Source: Taeniopygia guttata (Eukaryota; Chordata; Aves; Passeriformes; Estrildidae). From it: a stretch of 64,000 bases of DNA. The notes below the pieces were generated by a model. It made no database searches and was not told the DNA's origin. It saw only the letters and a list, made by a program, of their open reading frames with translations. Shown here piece by piece: positions 25,933 to 39,582 of this stretch; position 1 is the stretch's first letter, and every line of letters starts with the position of its first letter. The DNA lies in the NCBI RefSeq assembly GCF_048771995.1, contig NC_133024.1, positions 92,598,501 through 92,662,500 of the forward strand, read 5' to 3'. The position numbers and the translations under genes are program-made.

Positions 25933-26969
25933 GCGCTCACTGTTTAATTCACATATGAAATTCTCCAGGTGCCAACACCACCTCTTTCATCACAATAGTA
26001 TCTGGCATTAAATTCTGTATAAGAGAGAGACCTTCCCTCAATGTCTTTAAAGTAACTGCCTTTTCAATTATAGGGACAATAGACCAGTTCCCTAACTAGA
26101 AAGTAAATTTTCCAGCATGTATGCATTCCCAAGATGTCTATTATGATTATCACCTTCACAGTTTTCTTTCAGTACTGTTCTTGTAATGAGAGAACTTGAT
26201 CTGGAACACTACTGGATGTTAAGCATCTCATCTGGTCACTCACTGCCTGGCTACTTCAGAGTAGCAGAAAATCAATACTTTGGTCTCAGATCAACACTAA
26301 TTATCTCCCTTAGAGAAAAATGAAGGAGAGATTCAATAGCCTTATAAAATGCTTGTGATGGTTTAGATAGCATGATAGACAAAATAGTTTTTGTACAGTC
26401 TCTGCAACTCATTGAAATAATTCAAAAATATGTCTTTTTTTTCTGAAATGAGATCTAAATTAGATAAAAACTTTATGGCAAAGTTTCTATGGTAAAATAA
26501 TTTGGTATTCTATAAAAAGCATAGAAGTGAGGTATCTGCTTTTAATAGTAAATTTACTACTGTGATTTTTTAAAAATGCACTATTATTCTATGATTATTT
26601 TAGGCAAGCACAATTAATAATTGCTCAGCAATAATTAGCAATAATTAGCAAATGAAATATGTGTATCATATGAAGAATCTGAAACAAATATTTAAGAACA
26701 GCTAACTGCTGGGGAATTTTGGTTTTGTTGTGCTATTTATGCCATTCATGACACCTTGTTTTCTATCTCATTGATACTTGAGTATTCTGTGTTTAACCAC
26801 ATGGTTTAGAACAGTTTTCTTACTTGAAACAAATGGGGCAATTAAACTTTGTTTCTACTGCTTCCAAACTGGAAATACGTAAGACTGTACACTGTGGTTC
26901 CTAAAGTCTCCAAGTGATTGAGAAGATTCAACAGGAATTTCCATGACAGATGGAGCTCTTATAAACTGA

Positions 26970-27631
26970 AGAGTGCTGGTGGACAACAAGGCTTCCATGA
27001 GCCAACAGTGCTCGTTGTGGCCAAGAAGACCAATGGTATTGTGGGGGGTGTCAGGAAGAACATTGCCCACAAGGTGAGGGAGGTGATCCTGCCCCTCTGC
27101 TCAGCCCTGAGGCACATCTGGAGTGTTGTGTCCAGCTCTGGCCTCCTCAGAACTAGAGAGATGTGGAGCACCTGGAGCAGGTCCAGTGGAGAGCAGCAAA
27201 GGGGACTGGAGTATCTCTCTTATGAGGAAAGACTGAAGGAACTGGGCCGGTTCAGCCTCAAGAAGAGACAGCTGAGAGGGGACCTGATCCATAAAGAAGA
27301 ATCAGTATACAAGTATCTGAAGGAAGAGTGTCAAGAGAATGGAGCTATGTTCTTCTCAGCAGTGCCAAGCAAGACAAACTGCAATGGGCAGAAATGGGCA
27401 CGGTAAGTTTCACCATGAGGAAGGACTTCTTTACTGTGCTGGTGACCATGCACTGGAACAGGTTGCCCAGAGAGATTGTGGAGTCTGCCTCACCAGAGAT
27501 ATTCAAGAATCCTCTGAATACAATCCTGTGCCATGTGCTCTGGGATGACCCTGCTACAGCAGGTAGCCTGGACCAGATGATCCCCTGTGGTCCCTCCCAA
27601 CCTGACCCATTCTGTGATTCTGTATTTCTGT
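26970..27631 (+). mobile_element. CR1 LINE, 3' part with ORF2 C-terminal remnant
   Basis: About 660 bp. It starts in GTGCTGGTGGACAACAAGGC. An open stretch at about 26,918-27,406 reproduces CR1 ORF2 C-terminal words (REVILPLCSAL, GLEYLSYEERLKELGRFSL, QLRGDLI), with small deletions in between; the next frame gives FTVLVTMHWNRLPREIVESA. The 3' UTR block TGACCCTGCTACAGCAGG is followed by GGACCAGATGATC, and the copy ends CATTCTGTGATTCTGTATTTCTGT. Not capable of coding a functional reverse transcriptase. Confidence 0.93.
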
Positions 27632-30410
27632 AAACAAACAACAGGTAAGGAAGTGGCATGTACACTCTCAGTGCCATGATACAGAATTTTTGAGATATGT
27701 ACAAGTGCCTAAGCATTACCATTACAGTCTTTTAAAATTATATCTTATTATCTGTAGTTGTTTAAGTGAACTTCCATGGAACACACTGTGAAATTAACTT
27801 ACTTGCATTTACTATTTAATTCAATCTGGACAAAAGTTTAGCTAGATAAAGTGAATAAATGCAAATAAAATAAATAAATGTTGCAAAACATTCCATTCAG
27901 TTGAGAAAAGATTATCCCACAATTTAGATTGAAATTATTAATTTTTTCCAACACTGAGGAGAGCCTAGTGTTTCATTAACCACTGATTTGTGGTGATCTA
28001 ATTTGGGAATTTTATTTTCTAACCCAGATGTTTCCTTTATTACACATGTCTAGCTTGTTAAAGACATGAAAGAGCAGATGGGAAGGTGATTTTCTATCTC
28101 CAACACATGTTCAGACTTTATTATTTCATGTTTGTCCATTGGTCATCAGATTTATTTTCAGATCATCAGATCTATTGTACAGTTTACTATGTTTCCCTTT
28201 TTCTTCTTGTCTCCCTCATCCTACTACCAAAAGAAAAATCTGCTAAACAAAACCCTTTGCTCAAACCTCAACAAGTCTATATGCACATTGAAGTTAACAA
28301 CAAACTCACATAAATATTTAGTACGAATTTGTTTCCCTGTAAAATAATAAAAGAAGAAACGTGGGGGGAAACTAACTTAAGATCTTTAAAATCTGCAGAT
28401 TAAAATTATCTAGGTGAAGTTAATTCTAGGAGTGTTTTATAAAATTTGCAATGACGACAGACTTCTGCTAGATCAGCACTTCTCCACCATATGACTGCTG
28501 AGGTCTGGGTTCAGCTCATCCCCATGTTGGTAACTATTTGAATGGCAGATGTCAGGAACCAAATCACCCCTTGCTGTCTGCCTCATAAGGAGAGGATTAA
28601 TGCAGGAAGAAATGTAGGAAGAAACCCCTGTATTAACTGAGAAGGAAAAAATGGTGTTTTAGGGTCTAGCCAGTTGAGTGAATCTCATCAGAAAACCCTT
28701 TTCAGGAAAGTCTGGAAAGATAAAGTCTGCTAACATAACCTTTCAGCTCTCCTTTCCAGTCCCATTGCATTGTAGAAATTTGACTTGGGTACATCATGGA
28801 AGATCATAGCACATGGAGTCTTACATATGATCATTTTTAATGGTTATTATTTAAAATGCAAATGTCATATCCTGGGAAGAATGAGAGAAGTTCAGATTTC
28901 TTGTTCTTATTTTAAAGGAGGAAAATCTGGCCTCTTAAATGAAGAAAATACATCAGTTCTTGTGTCCTTGCAAGGCAGAGCAGAGTGAAATAAAAACAAA
29001 AGTCAAGCAAACCATAGCAACTTTAAAAAACATTTGATAATTAATTTAACTTTATTTTTCAAGATAGAAGTTTCAAAATGCCTTTAAGGTTTCATTTCTA
29101 TATTGGAACAAATTTTTTTTTTTTAATTCCTGTCATACCTGGTTTTTAGTGGATTAAAATATCTGGCAGAAAGAGACTAAGAGAGAAAGCCTTCTTTTCT
29201 TCCCACAGAAATGAAGTTGTGAAAAGGAGACTTAAATTTCACCTTTCAAAATTTTTGACAGAGTAAGGACATTTCCCCCTTCATTTATGCACATATAAAC
29301 TTTCAGCTGTTTGCCACAATGAAAAAAGCTGATGGAATGCTATGTGCTCCTGTTTTGGTCTGGTTTGTTTTGGTTTGGTTTTTTAAGCCAGATACATCAC
29401 AGTGTAATAGGCTTTGTCTGGGAGCAGTTTATAGACTGGATAGGCCCAGGATATTGTGCATTAAGCTAAATCCACACTGGCATTCCACTGTGCTACTGGC
29501 CATGTTAGCTATTAAGCCTCTTTATACACTTCTAAGGACCCCTAAGGTTCTAGATTGGTCTGTGCAGAAAACATTGCAGAACAAGGTCTTAACGGGGAGG
29601 TGCTGGGGGGGAAGGGGTTAGAGTGCATTTCTAACTGGTTTTGCCTTCTATTCAGATGTACCAGAGCTCTGGTAATAATAATTCTACAATGGATTTTGGT
29701 CTCCCTTGACCGAATTCAAACACTTTTGATGACAAAATTTAACTTAAGTACAGTTTTGTCTAATGACCTAATTAGAAAAATAAATTAAATAGTTTTATTC
29801 ATTTAATATATAACCTGTAGTCATTTTAGCTCTATTTCTGACACTATTATTAAAGAAGTATATTTAATGACCAGCAAAGAGGTCTATGATTCTATTCCCA
29901 CCTATTAAAGCATCTACAGTGTCATGAGTTTATGGGAATGCCTGCACTGCTTTGTGGGCTTCTTATGCAGGCTAAGGATCCCTACCACACCCTCTGACCT
30001 TTTATTTGTAAAAGGATTGCAGATACATAGGCACTTTCAGTTAAAAACTATCTGAAGCTAAATGTAAGGTACAGCTCCTCCCAGTAGTGTAGATTTTTCA
30101 ACCTGAGAACATTGAGGCTGTTCAGATCTGGATATTTTATTTTGCCACAGAACTAAAGAACCAGCTTACATTAAGAAATAATATGACAATGGAAAAAATG
30201 TCTAATTCTTAGGCAAATATTTTTCTTAGCCATCTCTGTGAACTTAGCAAGGCATATCTCTGATGTCACAAAAAATGCTCCCTATGATACTTTTAGGCCA
30301 TACATAACTGCCTTCAAGTCTTTTCCAACAGAGAAAGAGGAGGACTGGATATCAGCTGGGCTAACTTAAGTTTTACTTCTCTAGGGATTGTTGTCCTGGA
30401 CACCAGTGCA

Positions 30411-30438
30411 GTTCATGGGTCTGGGGTGACCCATGAAC
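30411..30438. repeat. Perfect 10-bp inverted repeat, 8-nt loop
   Basis: GTTCATGGGT, loop CTGGGGTG, ACCCATGAAC. A third partial copy (CATGGGTCTTGGG) follows. Confidence 0.85.
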
Positions 30439-32202
30439 CATGGGTCTTGGGCCCTGATATATTATTATTTCAAAGGTATTATATTTAACTAAGTTACTTT
30501 CTTTAACTACCAAACAACGAACAATTATTATTTTTTTCACTTGAGACCTATCTTAGCTTATATCAGTGAGGCTTTTTCTATTATGTTTACAGACAGCTCA
30601 GTTCATCTTGCTATCAAATGGGGAAAGAGATCCTTTTTAATATTTAATGTTGGATCATTTCTCTACTTCCCTATCTCTTACTTAAGAGTTGCTTTATCCT
30701 GGTATAAAGAAGTCAGTTACAGCTGTAACTTCACATATTTTCAATCTGTCAGCTATTATTTTAGGCATATGTACTAATGACCAATATGTATTGTATAGTT
30801 CTATAGGTTCTGTAGGTTACATTAATGGAATTTTACTTTTGCTTCCACTACAGCAGCAACTTGGTTGCATTTTTAGTATTCTCTGCTTGTAATTACAGCC
30901 CTACTTTGTCTTAGAGCTAAAAAAAATATTTAAAAACTGTCCTCAGGGGAACAAATTTACTCAGCACAGCCAAAAATCCAGATTCACATCCATTCATTTT
31001 TGGTATACAGTGAATTTTATTGGTTTTCTCTATGATCCATTTGCCTCATGTCACAGCCAAGTTTCCTGCTGTTTCTGTCACCATGTACACAGTTAGAGTA
31101 GATCTGTTCAGGGGTCAGTGGATCCCTGATGTTAAGATCAGGCTCAGGAAATTTGTGAAGAAGCTGTGGTCATAACACTACCTCTTGAAAAGAATTCAGA
31201 TAAAGAGCCATGTGAATAGGATCCTTATGCATATTTGTACTTTATGTGTGTGGCTTTGTATACTCTGATTAAATCCTCTGTCTTGGTATAAATGTGCATA
31301 ATTTCTTTTTAAATTAGTCTGAAAGGTGATTAAAATTTCTGGCTTAACATGTAGCATGTTGCCATACAGTGACATGTGCTATTTGTTACTTCGTTAACAA
31401 ACCTACTTTTCAATTTTTTTCAGTGATCTGGTTAACTTTTGTGAATTTATAGCATAGAAAATTTGCTTTGAAGACATTTTCATGTAAAAAAAATTAATGA
31501 TAATACCTCTAGTCAAAAAGTTAGCACACAGGGTAAAAACTATACTGAATATTGGTCCTCATCAGGAGTCTGCTGTGGAGCTTTTTCTAGCAATGGTTTT
31601 ACTATTTTTTAGAACAAGTCTGAGTGGATATGTATACACAAGGAATGGAGTTGGCTCAAAACACATAAACTGTTTAGAAACAAACAGTTGCCTTAAAATT
31701 TTTGTATTGTTACTGCTAGTATTGCTCACAGTATTTATGCTTGTTTCAAAAAGCATTGTTTACACTTCTTGGACTCTTGTATACTCATTTATCTTTCACA
31801 TCTGATCCCTCATGTTGCTTACATAAGACAAATTTCCAATTTACTTTTTACTAAAAGAATAATTACTCACTCTTAAAGAACGTGGTTTAGACCAAAAGGA
31901 GGGAGGAAGATGATTAATAATAATAATTTATTGTTTCCCCGAAAGATAACATTTACATCAATGTTAAATAAAATTATCAAGTCTGCATTTCTATGGCTTA
32001 GGATTCCCTTTCATGTTGAGTTGTCTGTCTTCTTTCTTGTGAAGCAGTTCCTGGATGAGTTTTAGTGCAGAAACACAAACATGGGAGCACCATGCTATTT
32101 CTGGCAGCACTTCCAGACAAATTGGAGCGCAGAATCCACAGATACCATCATCATCATTGATCCTGAAGCTTTCAGGGTAGTTTGCAGATGCAAGTGCTTG
32201 TA

Positions 32203-32256
32203 TTTCAGTAATTCAGGATGTGTCAATTTTTTCAGTAATTCAGGATGTGTCCATTT
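32203..32256. repeat. 27-bp tandem duplication
   Basis: Two adjacent 27-bp units, each containing TTTCAGTAATTCAGGATGTG, with a single A/C difference near the end. Confidence 0.9.
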
Positions 32257-35200
32257 TTCTCTGGTGTCAGTGTTTAAATACTGTGGAATGGTGATCTACT
32301 CAGACTAAAAGTCTTGACTTTCCCCTTAAAAATAAGAACCCTCTTATTGTTAAAATTGTTAACAAAATCTGTCAAATTAACTGTAATGATACTGGGGACA
32401 TGAAGAAAGTTGCTTCAACAACTAAAAAGAAGCTCAAGAATATTTTAGATGCCTTACACAAACATCTTGTTCACACCTCCTCTCTTTAAGCTTGGTCCCA
32501 CGTAATTTGGCTTTAAAACAACAGCAAGCATTAAATATAAGCATCCTTCAAATATAGCTGCCCTTACTCCAAACTGTCATCTCAGACAGAGAAATTTTGT
32601 GTTTCCTCATTTTCAATTTCAGAAGCAAAAATTACAATGCATGCAAATTTCACAAGTAAATTCCAGGTCATTGAGACTATCAAATTTAAGCCTAACGTCT
32701 ATGTGATCACTGATTTCCAGTCTTTTCTTTGTTGTTGACAGCAGAATATAAGTTTTGAGAGGAAAAGCTGTGACATCTGGTTTGAAATAAAACTTTATAA
32801 CCCACCTATTCCCCTGACAGAGGAGCTGGCAATAACCTGAGATGATCATCTGTGAATGAACACTGTCATGTTCATTACTCTGGACATCATATCTGTGTTC
32901 TGTGACTGCATGGAACTGATACTTGTCAAATAGTTTAGCTTTCCTTGTTTTTTGGGTTTTTTTTGTTCTTTGTGGGCGCATAAAAACCCCCAAATGGGGA
33001 CTGTGTTATGGCAGATGCTCTATACAATATATGATTATACTTTCAATATACCACTAGGGATATGTTGGCCCTTGTCCACCCCTGGATGCTTCGTCAGCCA
33101 GAACCAAGCATGAAGTTCATATTCATAGTAACAGCCTTTTCCCAAGTAGTGGAATTTAGATATATGTTTTTCTATTGAGCAAAGATACATGAAAAATGGG
33201 GTCTAAAATTAATTAATTGAAGCAGGAGTTAAAAATGGAAAACAATATGCAAATTTTCTTGACTTGTCCTGAAGATAAAATTAAAAAGAAAACAACCCAC
33301 AATAAATGAGTAAAGTAAAATATCTTTATCAGACATGATTCTCAACCTCTTAAAAACAACAGCAATCATCAGTGCTTATAGCTGTTATTTGCACTTTATG
33401 CTACTGGGGACAATCTAGATGTACTTAGCTCTAAGTACATCTTCTTTAAACCAAATATATTGGAAATAAGCGAACTCCAAAAAAAATTAATTATTTGAAA
33501 GATAGCTTGAGGAAACAAAGGGTGTTTCATTGTTATATATATATATCTACAATATTCTTTAAATATTTGAGAATTTTTTATCTTCAATTCTTCTATATTC
33601 CCCATTGAGGGAAGGGATGCTGAAAAATAAACTGAAACATAAAACATGGAATGCTCTTTACAGATAACTTGAAAATCTACAATCTGAATAAACAAGCAAA
33701 AAAACTTAAACCTGTTATTTTTTGGTGATAGTAAACATTCTGTTAAAGGGAAAACATTTTCTCTCATCTTGATACCAACCAGATGTGGGTTGAATAAGCT
33801 CTTATGTCTTGATCCTACTTTAAATCAATTTAAATTTATTTAAAATGAAATTATTCTCAGTGATATGGGACATGTATTCCATGAAACACAACAGTAGGCT
33901 GCTACCTGCATGATATGCAGGAAATCTGTCCAGCCTTTTTTATATGACTTCTGTGATGTAAACTGGGCTGATGGAATATGAAAGAACTGATATACTATCT
34001 AGGAAAGATGCATGTGATTCCCTTCCAAACTGCATTATCATACAAACCTGAATCTAAAAGTCACACCTTTCTTCTCCTTACATTTTCTGCGATTTCTTTT
34101 AAATGCATTTAAACTCCGCAGATCTAAATAGCAAAACATGAAATTCACAGGGAGAAACCATTTTAAGATGAACCATGTTAATAAAACACATGGAATGAGA
34201 GAGTACATAGAAAAGAGAGAAAAAACAATATGTTGGATTAGAAGTTGTGAAATTGTAGAAAGAATTTTAACATTTCCTAAATAAATTCTGGGTGTGGCTT
34301 CAGTCTGTGTAGGAAGTTTTATTGTACACTAACATTTGTGAATAATCTGAGAAAACTTTTGTTCATATGAATGTTTTCAAACAGCAGATTCCAAATCTGT
34401 AAGTCATGGCTTTGCTCAAAATGCGTTCCAATAAACAGGGAACCAAAATTGACTGCGGGTGGAACAGCTGTAGAGCTTGGCTCTACTAGTCAGGGAGCAA
34501 AAGCAAAATCCTGGAGATGAATGGAGATAAAATATCTAGGGCCTTACTCAAAGGATGTCTATAGGTATATGATGAAATTTTAGGTTCAAACAGACCAGTA
34601 AACAGAACAATTGCTCACATTAATGATTTTTTTTCTGATATCTAAGCTAAACCTACTCTCTTTCAGTTTGAATATATTCCCCCTGTCTCTACATGCTCTT
34701 GTAAATTGGGCTTTCTGCATCCTTCTTGTAGGTTCTATACAATTTTCCTTACATGTCTAAAAAATCTGTTTCTATGGAAAAAAAAGTCATAAACACTTCA
34801 ATATATGCATCAGACATTCATTCTCTATAACTTATGAAAATTTATTTTGAACAGGCTCAGGTATCTTTCTGAATTATGTGTGAATATAAGATTAGTGTTT
34901 GAAGATATTGTAAGAGATGATATTAAAAAAATCCCAACAACTATAAAGCTATAATATCTAACCACTGAGTTTTATGAAATATATATTGGGTTCTGAAATG
35001 CACTTCTTTTGCCAAACAGCAATTCGAGGGTCAAGGGGCAATAGAGCTATGACCACAATACACATGGGAATGCGGTAATATAGAGAGTTTGATGATAATC
35101 AGGGCAACAAAAGAAATTTTAGAGAAGTACAGAAATGTGTCTATAAATCCAAATCTACATCTAAATATGTGTTTTAGTATAATATTGCTGCTGTTGCAAA

Positions 35201-35311
35201 TGACTAACCCTAACAAAACTTCAGAACAGAAAACTTTTGTTCAGAGAGCAATGTACATAATAAGTCCCATAATAAATAAAAGGAAGATACAGCACTACAT
35301 GAGAAGAGCTC

Positions 35312-35330
35312 TTTTTTTTTTTTTTTTTTT
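35312..35330. repeat. Poly(T) tract, T19
   Basis: Uninterrupted T19, possibly a minus-strand poly(A) tail, but no retroposon body recognised next to it. Confidence 0.85.
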
Positions 35331-35716
35331 ACATGTTTACCACCGGTCTTTTTGTAAAAGTAAAGCTCATAATTTAGAATTCGGACTTGCTTCTTTAGGA
35401 AAGTAGAAACAATAAATACTTCATACAAATAATGGAAAATAAACATGATGATAATTTAAAGTTCATGTTGCAGTGTTTACTTGTGTTGAGACTTTATTTG
35501 CTAAAACTGAGCCTGTGAAGGCTTTTTTTGAGACAGAGTTATTAAGCCCTGAAAGCAAGGGTGGAACTGCAGAACAGCTGGAAATGGAGGGATCACAGCT
35601 TCAATAATGGTGAGGTATCCACCAGTGGAATATCTTGTATGAAAAACCCATTGGGAACCACATGGTGTTCCCCTGCTACACAAGTAAGACAACAATTGCA
35701 CTGTGGCAGGCAGGCC

Positions 35717-35764
35717 ATGCATCCCACCTACCAGCAGGCAGGTGCAGCAGGCGGTGGGATGCAT
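35717..35764. repeat. Perfect 12-bp inverted repeat, 24-nt loop
   Basis: ATGCATCCCACC at 35,717-35,728 and GGTGGGATGCAT at 35,753-35,764; the loop is rich in CAGG and GCAG words. Confidence 0.85.
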
Positions 35765-36896
35765 ACTCTGCAGCTTGTTCGAGGTGGAAGAGCTGTATTT
35801 TCCATTTGAAAATAGGAATAGGACTGTACCCTTGGAGTTTTGAGACAAGTAAACTTCCCAGGATTGTAAAGTTTGCTTTGAATGTTTATCTGTACTATCC
35901 ATGTGTCTTTTTTTCTTTTTTTTTCTCTCCTGCTGAATCTTGCAACCAGTTTCTTTGAAGACATGGATTCCTGACAGACTGCTGGTAGGTAGAGCAGCTT
36001 CTCCTACAATCTTTAGTTCCCTGCCTCTTCTTTTTGTGGTTTATTCCATCTGTCCAAACACCACCCCACCTCAGATATTGTTGTACCGACTCTGATTGTG
36101 GTTGATGTTTCCTCCTACACATGGTAATACTTACCATGGCCACAGATAATTTTAGAATGACCGAATGGGATTTTTACCACTATGTACAGAATTTGAAATG
36201 TTTCTTTTTCTGATTGCACAAAAAGGTGCAAAAAGCCAAAGAAAAGTTTGACAGCTAATTTGTCTTAAATGTATTACAAAATTCTTCCTTTACATAATAC
36301 AGCTTCAAGGAGAGATCTTATGTTGATATGCTTAATATACATCTCTGCAGAAGACAAAGACACTTTCTAGACAACCGGAAAATGCTTATACAAGACTAAC
36401 TGATCTTGTTTGGTTAATAAAATAAATCTCTTTACAAAGGCATGGCATTTAATATATAACGATGATATAGTTTAGATTTTGCTTAGTCTAGATTAACTGA
36501 GATTTCTGAGTTTCCTGTCTGATGGGAATAGGGAGGCACAGCTGGAGTCTTACCTTGGGTCAAATCCAAACTAATTCTCACAGGGAGCTAGGATCAGGGT
36601 TTTGGATTCCTCAGACCCTAGCCTAATTTTTGAATTCACTAGCACATGAAAGGTCCAGGTCAGCTAACCCTGTGTGATTGCCATGCCACATGCTCAAGCT
36701 TTGCACCATGTAAGTTCAATTAACTATTCAGTCCTGTATAAAACAAAAAATAACATCTCTGTCTCTCTCTCTTTTGTCTAACCCCAAGCTGACAAAGCAT
36801 TTTTTAAAATTATTGGCTGGGTGTGGGCAAGTGGGAAGATGCTTATTTTATATTTGGATATAATCTTCTGCTCCAGGTGTCTAACCAGCCTTAAAA

Positions 36897-36921
36897 CATT
36901 GCCAGCTGAAATCTGGCAATG
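36897..36921. repeat. Perfect 9-bp inverted repeat, 7-nt loop
   Basis: CATTGCCAG, loop CTGAAAT, CTGGCAATG. Confidence 0.85.
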
Positions 36922-39515
36922 ACAGTCCTATAAAAGTGGTGCCAAGAGCACTAGCTCAGTATACGGCAGGCCAATCCACTGGTGAAGGCCAGAATATGGA
37001 GTGATTTCATTAGCTCTTGTGAGGGATGTAAGGAATTGCCTGATATATTGTACATACCAAACTTTATACTCACGTCAAATGAAATTCTAAAATCGCCATA
37101 GGCAACCTATCAAAATCAAATATGTGAGGCGTTAATTAAATTCACCTAATATAAAAGATACACATGCAGTAAGAAATAGTTCTTAGATATGATGGACACT
37201 GAGATGTGTAAAATATTTTGTCCAAAAGGTTTAAATTACAAAAAAAAAAAAGGAGAAGTTTATTTTCCTATTTCCTAAAAGCGCAGAAATAGGCTTCCAT
37301 GGCCAGAAAAACCTGCAAAGGAATATTGACAGAAAAATGTTTTACTTTATCATAATCCATTTATTTTTTCTGATGGTTGTTGACTAGTCAGACAAGTCAA
37401 ATACTTCTGAGATGCATAAAAAAGTGCAGTTAAGTTAATTTTTATTTACGTTTCTATATCAGGAAAACAGACTTCCACACACAAATGGACTTATCCTGAG
37501 CAGCAGAATCAAAGCCCTATATGAGATAACTAGATGCTCTGTATAAATTTAAAGAACCACCAAGGCCAAGAATACAATTTTCCTAAAGTAATCATCACGT
37601 CCTGATGAAGACAGTTGTGCATTCCGAGTTTCACTGTAAACATGAACTTTGATTATTTCCTTCTATCATTCCTTCCTCTGGGATTTGTCTTGACCCATCA
37701 TTTGCAGTTAGGGACCTTTGTGCTAGAGAGGCATAACCTTCTGTCCCTCCTAACAAAACACATGGAGGAAGGTATGAAATACTTGATCCAGTTCTCCTTC
37801 AGTCCATCTCTCTACCTATATGCTCAGTTTTTCTCAGAAAAACTCTAAAATAGAGCAGGGTCAGGAACAAAGACAATGGGACCAAAGACAGACTAGTTCT
37901 CAATGATATTCAGCAGAGCCAGCAGCCGGTATATTACTGAGAGATTTTTGTGAGAGCCAGCTGTTTCCATCTGCTGACTGCTGCTGTCTTGCTTTTGGGG
38001 AGTATTTTCTGGTTCCTAAAAATACTGAAAGAGAAAAAATGTTGTGTGCCAAACCACTCTGGGAAGACTGTTGGATTGAGACAATATGGTTTAGGACTAG
38101 GGAGAGCGTTCTCCTTCCCACCTGCTGAAGTTGTTCCTCCTTGCATGAACAGACGGGAGTTTCCCAGTCTCCCCCTCACCCTGCACAACCCATGAGCACA
38201 AATATGATCCAGGCTATGATGTAACACATGCCAACATTTATGCACTGACAAATTATCTATAGTGTCAGATAAGGAGCTTAAGCTAGTTGTGTTCCTTTGT
38301 CCCAGCTTGTTTCTGGATGTGCATGACCAGATGAGCCTCAATATGGTTTAAAATGTTAACCTAAACATATTCAAATCTCCTGGTCACATTTGCCTTGGAT
38401 CAGTGATCTGTGCTCTATGACCATGAGGTGTGACACAAACTTGTACATCTAATCAGAGACTGGTCCCATAATCTCTCAGTCCCAGAGGGAGTAGCAATAG
38501 AAGTGATGATGTTGACTTCAGGGGATAGGGGAAGCAAGGCAAGATGGAAATACTGTTGTCCAGTTCAAGTATTAACACGTAAAATATTTGCATAAGCAAT
38601 AATCATAGATATTTCTCTCATGTACACAGAGAAAATAGTAAAAGTTTATGTAAAATCTGCTTTTGAAGGGGAAAGACAACAGTGTTTGTTGTTACCTTGG
38701 CAATAATGAATTGTCCATCCAAAGATATTTTGTTTGATGCAGTTTACAAGGGATGCAGCTTTTGAGCAGTTTATTACTTTGTTGTCTGCTTGGGGATTTT
38801 GTCTTTCGTGACAGAGATCCTGAAGCTAAGCACTTAAATGAAGCCCTCTGGCATCACTATTGATAGAAAGAACATAAAATTTATGCCAGAGACAGGAAGT
38901 TTGCTCACTTTATGAGAGTTATCTCCTTTTAAACAAAAAATTTCATAATTTGTTTTGATGAAGAGATATTTATAAAGAAATATGTCAATAATATCCTAGA
39001 TACTTCAGGACTTAAAACTAAACCAAACATAATTAACAGTCAAAATCGGTTCTGTATTCATAGAACATAAGTCATAAAAATTATTTAAAACTACAAAAAA
39101 AAATGTAAAAAATAACATTTATGTCATGAGTCTTATCTGGGGATATAAACAGATAACATGGAAAACTAAACTAATTGGCTCAAAGTTGAGTATAAACAAA
39201 ACTTGATATGGGAATTTGTTTTACTTCCCCTGGGTTGGAAGTCAGTATGTTTCTCAACTATTGTTAGAGAAATACTATTGAGAATTATGCAATTACAGAA
39301 AACACTAATTTCTCAGAAGCAGATGATAATAGTAATGTTTGTGAAGGAAATAATAAATATCTTCACCACTTACACATCTGGGAAGAAATGAAGCTGTTTG
39401 AGATTTGTTGGAAAGTGGTGAAGACACTGTACAGAAACAGTGTACAAAGTACTTTTGTATGGAACCCTAGAAAGACAATGGAGTTTAAGTGGAACAAAAC
39501 CCCAGAAGTAATTAA

Positions 39516-39582
39516 CCCCCCCCCCCCCCCAAAAAAAAAAAAAAAAAAAAAAAACCCAAACCAACGGCAACAACAACAACAA
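39516..39582. repeat. C15-A24 homopolymer junction followed by (CAA)n
   Basis: Fifteen C at 39,516-39,530 run directly into twenty-four A at 39,531-39,554; a short ACC-rich link leads to a CAA repeat near 39,568-39,582. Lengths are prone to sequencing error. Confidence 0.85.

Larger units (their letters stand above)
23859..26969. other. Intergenic, simple repeats only
   Basis: AT-rich, with (AT)n at 25,693-25,706 and A20 at 25,913-25,932. The A20 was checked as a possible retroposon tail but no matching flanking direct repeat or retrogene body was seen. A decamer CAATAATTAG is repeated in tandem at about 26,630-26,652. Confidence 0.6.

Noticed and set aside
26855..27722. Several minus-strand open frames of 63-125 codons
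   Set aside because: Antisense shadows of the CR1 copy at 26,970-27,631.
32619..32993. 124-codon open frame on the minus strand
   Set aside because: Its composition follows the AT-rich background, with no recognisable motif.
33396..33767. 123-codon open frame on the minus strand
   Set aside because: Hydrophobic, AT-driven composition with no recognisable family.
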